Below are positions 57,532-64,000 of a stretch of DNA of 64,000 nt, in pieces; positions within the stretch are counted from its first letter, which is position 1, and each line of letters starts with the position of its first letter. The translations under genes and the position numbers were made by a program. This DNA comes from Kalmusia sp. IMI 367209 (lineage: Eukaryota > Ascomycota > Dothideomycetes > Pleosporales > Didymosphaeriaceae), in NCBI GenBank assembly GCA_027946365.1, contig JAPEUQ010000013.1, forward strand, positions 1,116,001 to 1,180,000, in the 5' to 3' direction. The notes under the pieces are model-generated. The model was given only the letters and a program-made list of their open reading frames with translations, was not told where the DNA came from and ran no database searches.

Positions 57532-59694
57532 ATGGGAGAATTTCTGGACGAGGATACTGTGTTTAGGGCTTTCAACGATCGAAGGCTCAACGCGGAATCG
57601 CGCACAACGAGCGCTGTGTCTACATTGCTGGTCATCATAGTCGGGTTATTTGCCGGCTTCAAGGCTCTGGAACTGCTCGGTTATTCCGTGTGGCTCTGGG
57701 TAAACATGGCACTCGAAAAGATAGGGAAGCTACGACTGCGTGGCGGTTCATCTACCATCGGTGATTTGCAGAACACAGAGATGCAGAGCGGTGGGAATAT
57801 TTTAAGCAGGACCTTCGGGCTCAACGGCTCCAGTCTGCTACAGAAGGGTGTACGAGGAGTAGCGGACGCCCTGTCGAAAACATCCAGCAACGTGCCTCCA
57901 GGCCTGGGCAACTGGGACAACTCTTGCTACCAGAACAGTGTTATTCAAGGCATGGCTTCACTTCCCTCCCTCCGCGATTACCTCTCCCAGGCAACCACCG
58001 AGTATGGCAACCTGGATACAGAGACGACGAATGGCGCACTCTTTGACATGTTGACGAAACTCAACGATCCGAATAATCAGGGACAAAATTTTTGGATTCG
58101 GGGGAAGCTTAAGAGCATGAGTACGTTTCAGCAACAGGATGCACAGGAGTATTATTCGAAGATATTGGATGCGTTAGATAATGAGCTGCGGCGCGAGGCG
58201 ATCAAAAGGAGGCCTAGCGAGTCGTGGATAGGTGCTACTAAGACCATCACTAAGAGCCTAGATAAAGCTCCTGAGGATGCTACGAGTAGTGGCGGGTCGC
58301 AAATGGAAAAGAACAATTCCGAGCCCGTACCAGAACAACCAAGGGCCCCACCTAATCCGCTCGATGGTCTGCTGGCACAGCGTGTTGGCTGCATAAAGTG
58401 TGGTTATGTGGAGGGGCTGCAGCTCATACCTTTCAATTGTGTCACCGTTTCTCTCGGGAGAAATAACTCTTACGACATCCGCGAATGCCTTGACGAGTAT
58501 ACGAACCTTGAGCATATTGAGGGAGTCGAGTGTGCGAAGTGTACTCTACTAAAAAACAAGGCTGCGCTTGCGCCCTTAGCGGAGCGTGTGCCGGCATACG
58601 CAGAGAGGCTTCAGGCTGTCGAAGATGCCCTTGAAAATGATGACTTTGACGACAAGACGCTGGTCAAGAACTTCAAAATTTTGAAGAAGAACTGGACCCA
58701 GAGCACGAAGTCTCGGCAGGCGGTCATTGCTCGTGCGCCGAAAGCGCTGGTGCTCCACGTTAATCGGAGCATCTTCGATGAGATGACAGGCGCGCAGTAC
58801 AAGAACACGGCTAGTGTCTCGTACCCTAAAGTCCTTGACCTTGGAAACTGGTGTCTTGGTAGCGATGTGGCTGGGGGAGAGTGGCCGAGGGACCCGACCA
58901 AATCGATGTTGGGTGACGCAAATGCGGAGCCTCTGACAACATCTCCATTTCAATATCGGTTACGGGCAGCTGTCACGCACTATGGCAGTCACGGCAACGG
59001 CCATTACGTCTGTTACCGGCCACATGCTTCGAAGCCTCCCTCCGAGGCTGAGACAGATGGAGACGAAATGGAAGCTGCGGGCGAACAATGGTGGAGATTC
59101 AGCGACGATTCCGTCTTTGCCATTGCAGAGGCACAAGCCCACCAAGCCAACATTTTCATGCTGTTCTACGAACGCATTGACGATAGTACCTCGTTTATCG
59201 GCAAGATCGGGACGGAAGATATGCCACAGCCAACCGCGTCAGAAGATGACATTCCGCCACCTCCTACCTACCTTAATTTAGACCAACCTATGACCAACGA
59301 CGCCGCAACCGCGATTCCCCTGCCAGAAGATGATAACGACTGGTTTGACGACCAGTCAAAATCACCTCCTGACCCAATGCCACTTCCAGCGTTCTCCACG
59401 CCCTCCATTTCAAACCAACCAGCTACCGAGCTCTTGAACTCTGCCCTCGCGGCGTATCCCACGCCACCACCAGATTCACCATCAGGAACCACATTCAACG
59501 ACACGGCAATGTCGGAAACAGACTCCGATGATGCACCCTCCACTCTGCTTACCTCAGATGACGAAGCTGATGTTGCACCATCAACGCCGCATATCAAAAC
59601 TACGTCGAGCCCGCATCTCATGCGCACAGCAGGCGCATCAACTGGTCGAGATGGGGAAAGTCGGACGAACTTGCCTATGGTTACTGCTACATAG
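57532..59694 (+). CDS. Membrane-anchored ubiquitin carboxyl-terminal hydrolase (USP, Ubp16-like)
   Basis: Cysteine protease that removes ubiquitin from proteins. The N-terminal anchor suggests a mitochondrial outer membrane or other endomembrane position, as for yeast Ubp16. Single exon, 720 aa from the ATG at 57532. A transmembrane helix lies at about residues 26-44 (TTSAVSTLLVIIVGLFAGF). The USP Cys box is PPGLGNWDNSCYQNSVIQG with nucleophile Cys132, followed by the QQQDAQEYYSKILDAL segment. A zinc ribbon is visible (CIKCGY, then CAKC). The His box is YGSHGNGHYVCYRPH with His near residue 491, and WWRFSDDSV supplies the last catalytic region. In the Cys box GN-W-DNSC replaces the more usual GNTC, but the nucleophile is in place. 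The C-terminal 170 residues are Pro/Ser/Asp-rich and disordered. Confidence 0.92.
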   Translation: MGEFLDEDTVFRAFNDRRLNAESRTTSAVSTLLVIIVGLFAGFKALELLGYSVWLWVNMALEKIGKLRLRGGSSTIGDLQNTEMQSGGNILSRTFGLNGSSLLQKGVRGVADALSKTSSNVPPGLGNWDNSCYQNSVIQGMASLPSLRDYLSQATTEYGNLDTETTNGALFDMLTKLNDPNNQGQNFWIRGKLKSMSTFQQQDAQEYYSKILDALDNELRREAIKRRPSESWIGATKTITKSLDKAPEDATSSGGSQMEKNNSEPVPEQPRAPPNPLDGLLAQRVGCIKCGYVEGLQLIPFNCVTVSLGRNNSYDIRECLDEYTNLEHIEGVECAKCTLLKNKAALAPLAERVPAYAERLQAVEDALENDDFDDKTLVKNFKILKKNWTQSTKSRQAVIARAPKALVLHVNRSIFDEMTGAQYKNTASVSYPKVLDLGNWCLGSDVAGGEWPRDPTKSMLGDANAEPLTTSPFQYRLRAAVTHYGSHGNGHYVCYRPHASKPPSEAETDGDEMEAAGEQWWRFSDDSVFAIAEAQAHQANIFMLFYERIDDSTSFIGKIGTEDMPQPTASEDDIPPPPTYLNLDQPMTNDAATAIPLPEDDNDWFDDQSKSPPDPMPLPAFSTPSISNQPATELLNSALAAYPTPPPDSPSGTTFNDTAMSETDSDDAPSTLLTSDDEADVAPSTPHIKTTSSPHLMRTAGASTGRDGESRTNLPMVTAT

Positions 59695-60380
59695 TATGTA
59701 GTAGGCTTCTTATTCTGGTTCTCCTTTCGTTGAATGTATTGTTGCATTAGCTACGGAGTTATAATCACGTTGGTCGTGATGGGGTATATAAGCTCATTGG
59801 CAGGGTGGTTAATCATGGTGTTTGTGTAGGCATTGGGAATCTCTTGCCTGGAGGCCGGCGTTTGGGACAGACTTTGCTTGTTTTTGAACCGTACGCTCGA
59901 AGTCTGGCGCATAGCTGATTTTCAAATGGCTTTGTTTGAACTTGCATAAATTTATCATTGTCATGATAATGACTACTGTAGGTAGCATTGAATACAGAAC
60001 TCATATTCACGTAGCTAATCTTTTGTTCAACAAAAGTACGCGGGGTTATACAAACCGAATGATCGAAAAGTCAACACAATTTGTGCGATCCGGTGTTGCC
60101 CTGACACGCGATATTTTTTATCTTCATACAAGCGATCTTGTACGTACGCTAGCTACTACATGCGTGTGATCACTATCTATTGCGAAGTAATATGAGGGAG
60201 TATCATTCACACACATAGTTCAAATAAAAGGAGGACAAGCTGCTTCATTAATATTATTCAATTACCGCCACCACCCCTTGCCTCGCTTGTCAGTAAGGAA
60301 GGAAGGCCAAAAAGGAACACCCCCCTTCTCTCCCCTATTAACGAGAATAATAAAAGCTAATAATAGAGTAACAAAAGAAT
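59695..60380. other. Intergenic before the tRNA gene
   Basis: AT-rich sequence with no supported gene. A pyrimidine/purine-rich patch and a TA-rich stretch lie at 60240-60375, just 3' of the tRNA; the AATAAAAG and TTA-rich sequence there may include the RNA polymerase III terminator. Confidence 0.4.
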
Positions 60381-60462
60381 GACCACGGCAGGGATCGAAC
60401 CTGCAATCTCTTGATGTGCCTACTTATCGTAGTCAAGCGCCTTGCCATTGGGCCACGTGGCC
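60381..60462 (-). tRNA. tRNA-Arg(ACG) with an 11-nt intron
   Basis: The minus strand folds as a complete tRNA. The acceptor stem pairs GGCCACG with CGTGGTC (one G-U). The D arm is GCC/GGC, the anticodon stem CTTGA/TCAAG and the T arm GCAGG-TTCGATC-CCTGC. The anticodon ACG is at 60430-60428, following CT, so after deamination it reads CGU, CGC and CGA arginine codons. The anticodon loop holds 18 nt rather than 7, so an 11-nt intron (60426-60416) follows position 37, the canonical site for nuclear tRNA introns. CCA is not encoded, as expected for a eukaryote. Confidence 0.95.
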
Positions 60463-61961
60463 GTCGTCTCATTTGATTGATGAAAATTGCTAGCATTGGA
60501 AAAAATATATGCTTGTTGGTATTCTGCAAAAGGGAGATGAGGAATGCAAAAGAGGATGATGTGTATGCGCGCTACAAAGAGTTTTTCCCCAGAAGCGGGG
60601 TTAGTCTAGATGAAGTGGGGCGCATGCATAGGTGCGTCATACAGAAGAAACTCATTCTGATTCGCGCGGCATCGATTACCACACACAAAAGTACCCAACA
60701 GGCAAAAACAAGGCACTCACCCATGTGGCAGACTAGTAAAAATCACCGCCGCGTTGCTTCTTTCTTATCAAGTTGCACGCCAATGTCACTTATTCCCTAT
60801 GCTTCATTTCAAATTTCCAACAAAGTGCCCGAGCAGATTCCGAAAGCAGCGGAAATGTTTCGTATACTCACTTCGGAGGGCTCTGGTGAATGAGGACCAT
60901 GTTACTTAAAACAACTTATTCAAATGTCACGTGTCTCTATAAATCGACTGTAGTACTGGGCACTGCTCAGCCGTGGTTCGCCCGGCCTCATATACCTCGT
61001 TACACGTGCAAATATGTCTCCAGGCGAATTCACATTGCCGATAAAGACAGTGTCGAACGCCGCGAGAAAGTACCCACCAATCATATTTTAACCCGGTCGT
61101 ACGACAAATAAACCTAACCTTTGGATCTTCGCTCCGTCACTTGCACGGCATAGTGTACCTTACTATGTTAGTATATACCTTGTTGAAAGCACACGTCATG
61201 CTGACCCACACCAAAGCAGTTCAAACTGCCTGAAAGGGTAGAATGCTTTCAGGTGTCGATAGCTTAGGGATTCTTTCCCGCCAGTCATTTACAGGCAGAT
61301 CCCCTCCAGTTGCTTCTTCTTTGTGATTTGTGCGGCAAACTGTACCTTGGATCGCGAATGCATGGGTGCATCCCTTATTGTTACACATCAAGTTAGGCCA
61401 TTTGCCCCAGACCAATAAGCTGACGCAAGGGCGTCAAAAGCCCGGAGCGAATGCTGGGCAGACACAGGCTACCGTGGGTAGGTCCGGCGTTGCACTCCTT
61501 TGACCAATCAGCACCGTATCAATTCTGTCTGCTCACTCAGCGAAACAAGTGGAGAGCTACGCATACATGTATGTATTTCAGCGCATCAACTCAAGCCTTG
61601 TGTTCACGATTAGTGAAGGCATGCTCCGCCTTTCATGCATGCAATTTATCATTATATAGGTCATCTGAATTGAATGCGAGCTGCTAGGCCCTTTTGAAGC
61701 GTTCTATCAGATGTATAGCGTTGAGTATTGAAGGGACAAGTAGCGAACCTGAAACAGTAGTTTGATTCTAGGATCTTTCTGCTCCAAAATCTCCTGAAGC
61801 GCTATGCTTCGTTGTACAGCTGACCAATTTTTAAATATATTTTATATGGAATTACAAACTGCGTGACCAGGGAGGGCTGATAAATGCAACCAGGAATGCA
61901 CATGTATGTACAAATGCTCTGTGTACGATATGCTGCCGATTCTTGTTGCATTTCACGCCTT
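60463..61961. other. Intergenic, 1.5 kb
   Basis: No supported gene. The plus-strand frame 60477-60893 covers AT-rich sequence next to the tRNA, lacks family resemblance and its composition is not coding-like. Other short frames are similar. The sequence looks like ordinary spacer. Confidence 0.45.
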
Positions 61962-62696
61962 TTACAGCAAAGTCTCCATAACGATACCAAGTCTGCTATG
62001 CCACTTCTCAGGATCTGCGTCATCAGGTACCATCTCTCCATCTCCATTAGCAACATACGCCTCCATAAGCGTCATCCTTGCACTATCCTTGAATCCAAAC
62101 CTCTCGTACATCTTCACAACATCCTTGTTCCTCGGATGTACAATAAGCCTGAACCGCGTTCTTGGCTTCTTATCCCACTCTTTTCCTATCTCTCTAGCCA
62201 CATCCATCCCATGATTGAGGGCTGCTTGTGTGAGCCGTTTTGCAATGCCCTTTCCGCGATAAGAAGGTAATGTAAATAGGCTCGTTAGCTGCCAGCGGAC
62301 CTCAGAGCCATCGGGTCCGGGATTGGGTTGTCCGGAGGAGGGGAAGTAGTAGTCGGAGAGAGAGACTGGGCCGATCATCGTGAACATTCCCACCCATTCG
62401 CTTCGCAGTAGAACATCAAAGTCTGCATCATTCCCTGATAGTAGCTCATTGGACTTGTCTGATGGTATTGCGGCACAAATTAAGATTACCACGCCTGGTT
62501 GAGTGATTCGGCGCAGCCAGTCCGATAGAGGGAGTTGGGATTCGCTTTCAAACTCGGCAGAGAAGGCCTCTGGAGATGTTTTTAAGGCGAGAAGTTTAAA
62601 TGTCCGGAATTTGTTTGCTAAGTCCTCAAGATGTGATGATCGGAAGACTTTGGGTATGCATACTGTGATGAACGATGCGTGCTGAGGGATCGACAT
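61962..62696 (-). CDS. GNAT-family N-acetyltransferase
   Basis: Predicted acetyl-CoA-dependent N-acetyltransferase; the substrate is unknown. Single exon, 244 aa, starting at the ATG at 62696. The GNAT core is visible in the second half: LTSLFTLPSYRGKGIAKRL contains the beta4 strand and the acetyl-CoA pyrophosphate loop (R-G-K-G-I-A). It is followed by helix QAALNHGMDVAREIG, then RFRLIVHPRNKDVVKMYERFGF, the usual beta5 strand and the NxxxxxxYERFGF motif. The N-terminal part has the FRTFKLLALKTSPEAF helix common in fungal members, where LKTSPEAF is a frequent motif. No signal peptide or membrane segment. No neighbour hints at a pathway. Confidence 0.9.
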   Translation of the reverse strand: MSIPQHASFITVCIPKVFRSSHLEDLANKFRTFKLLALKTSPEAFSAEFESESQLPLSDWLRRITQPGVVILICAAIPSDKSNELLSGNDADFDVLLRSEWVGMFTMIGPVSLSDYYFPSSGQPNPGPDGSEVRWQLTSLFTLPSYRGKGIAKRLTQAALNHGMDVAREIGKEWDKKPRTRFRLIVHPRNKDVVKMYERFGFKDSARMTLMEAYVANGDGEMVPDDADPEKWHSRLGIVMETLL

Positions 62697-63316
62697 ATCT
62701 GTTGACGTGGCATTTGATCACACTAATATTACAAAGGGTAGGAGGCCAATGCTATATAAGTATGTCAAAAGTGCCCGATTCTTGGCGTAATAGAGCTCTC
62801 GCCCGGCGCTAGCAGCTACTATCGGCAGTGATCAGTAATCTTGGCAGAAAGGTTTATTCAACGACATGGAGGATATATCTTGTACATGAAATAAAAGATA
62901 TTCACTGAGACATACTACACAAAGAAAAGCTAGAGTATTCAGAAATGCGGCCAAGTTTGCATTAAATAGACTCGTGGGAACCGGCCATTGTATAACGTAT
63001 AGAAGGACTATGTGTATTGTCATCAATCTAAAATTGAATACCGCCGCCTGCATATGGTCTAGGGTCAAATATCAAGACGTATAACGGAAAGTAAAGGAGT
63101 ATCTCACCATAGCGCAAGATACAAGAATTTAAGCATAAGATATCATGTAGAGTAAAGTACGAAAATGAGATAGAAAGACAAAAATAGAGCAAAAGTATCG
63201 GAGACAGGATAGCAATAAGCCGACACGGGTTTGCGAAAGACTATCAATACCACTTAAATGAAATTTTCCACTTGCTATACGACGAAGATATTGAATATAC
63301 CTGCTACATCTTCAAG
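62697..63316. other. Intergenic
   Basis: 620 bp of AT-rich spacer holding the promoter of the GNAT gene and the 3' end of the SRR1-domain gene. Nothing recognised. Confidence 0.5.
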
Positions 63317-64000
63317 CTATGGACGAGACCGGGAAGTATTGTCTTCCTTTGAGAGGGGCAGAATGTTACGTCGGATCCAGAACCCCATTGACTCCAACCA
63401 GTATCGTTTAGTAGCCCCAAGCTCCTGCCAGAGTTCCGCTCCCAAATCTTCTCCGCCAAATCCGTGTTGATATTTTAAGTAGTTTTGCATCATTCGCACA
63501 ACACGTGGCGACAGTCTGTCATTAATGCGATACATTCCTGGCTCCTGCGAGTTACGCTCCAGATTGTCAATGATAATTCCAGCGGGTCCGCGTCCTTCCT
63601 CGAACAAATCCGCAATAATCTGCATCAAGGGGAATTCGTACGGTAGGAAGGCCGCGATGACCAGAGTGTGTTCATCGATAAACCGAAAGCCATGCGGATC
63701 CTCGACGAATTTCACATCTTGGTGCAGACCTTGTAGGAGAGCTTTGTCCTTGGCTTGATACATAGGGTCTTGCAGAAAGACTTGAACTTTCGGGACTATA
63801 GGACCCTCGGCTTGATAGATGCTATCAAGGATCTTGGCAATGTCAAACACTGTCAAGTGCTGCAGCTCGCGGTGGTCCTCGTTGAAGTTTAGCCTTCCTA
63901 GCCCGAAGCAGACTATACGATTGATGTGCAAGGCTTTTGGGACCACATATAACGCTTTTTGAACCCGTTCGCGAGCGGGGCTGCCTTCCCACAACTTTTG
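63317..64000 (-). CDS. SRR1-like domain protein (partial, 5' end beyond window)
   Basis: C-terminal 227 residues of a protein with an SRR1-like domain; the gene continues past the right edge. The domain is named after plant SRR1 (light and clock signalling) and is also found in yeast Ber1; its biochemical role in fungi is not established. Landmarks in order are HINRIVCFGLGRL (the family's typical first strand), LQHLTVFDIAKILDSI, KVQVFLQDPMYQAKDKALL, VKFVEDPHGFRFIDEHTLVIAAF and FPLMQIIADLFEEGRGPAGIIIDNL. A C-terminal extension with a Trp-rich helix (YWLESMGFWIRRNIL) follows. The frame is open to the window's last base, so no start can be given. Confidence 0.85.
   Translation of the reverse strand, partial: QKLWEGSPARERVQKALYVVPKALHINRIVCFGLGRLNFNEDHRELQHLTVFDIAKILDSIYQAEGPIVPKVQVFLQDPMYQAKDKALLQGLHQDVKFVEDPHGFRFIDEHTLVIAAFLPYEFPLMQIIADLFEEGRGPAGIIIDNLERNSQEPGMYRINDRLSPRVVRMMQNYLKYQHGFGGEDLGAELWQELGATKRYWLESMGFWIRRNILPLSKEDNTSRSRP

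Noticed and set aside
60477..60893. 138-codon plus-strand frame beside the tRNA
   Set aside because: AT-rich, no recognisable motif, extends into tRNA-flanking sequence; likely chance.

Overview
The window is nuclear DNA from a filamentous ascomycete (Pezizomycotina). Genes carry short introns, mostly 46-116 nt, with GTRNGT donors and CTRAY-like branch points. Fungus-specific families are present: the ERMES subunit Mdm34, a Tea4/TeaC/Bud14-type SH3 protein, a Zn(II)2Cys6 regulator, fungal S10 and M14 peptidases and a tannase-type esterase. Placement in Dothideomycetes is a guess from general appearance and was not tested.\n\nLayout. 1-7.5 kb: a Zn2Cys6 transcription factor (-), a secreted M14 carboxypeptidase (+), a small UPF0045/Ecm15-type protein (+) and an unresolved short locus. 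8-16 kb: Mdm34 (+), a small secreted cysteine-rich protein (-) and a Red1/ZFC3H1-type RNA-surveillance scaffold (-). 16.5-24 kb: a class II myosin heavy chain (+). 25.5-31.7 kb: a DNAJC17/Cwc23-type J-protein (-) and tRNA pseudouridine synthase Pus4 (+), which share a promoter holding a 13-bp tandem repeat; an EamA/SLC35F-like transporter (-); and the Rab7 GTPase Ypt7 (-). 33-37.4 kb: two secreted hydrolases (+), an S10 carboxypeptidase and a tannase/feruloyl esterase. 38.5-44.4 kb: TeaC-like SH3 protein and a short Sec2-domain protein (both -). 45-54.4 kb: two sugar-transporter-like MFS proteins (-) flanking a low-complexity RE/RD-rich protein (-). 55-64 kb: a glyoxylate/hydroxypyruvate reductase (-), a membrane-anchored ubiquitin protease (+), an intron-containing tRNA-Arg(ACG) (-), a GNAT acetyltransferase (-) and a partial SRR1-domain protein (-) running off the right edge.\n\nMost genes are conserved housekeeping genes of polar growth, membrane traffic and RNA processing. 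Between them sit secreted degradative enzymes and transporters typical of an osmotrophic lifestyle. I see no operon-like or biosynthetic cluster, no transposon, no CRISPR and no convincing new multi-gene system.\n\nThe most notable signal is three single-base reading-frame breaks, each inside a homopolymer: two in the myosin gene and one in an MFS transporter. In each case one added or removed base joins two well-formed protein halves. They look like assembly errors, but real mutations cannot be excluded without reads. All exon boundaries were set by eye from splice signals and protein continuity.
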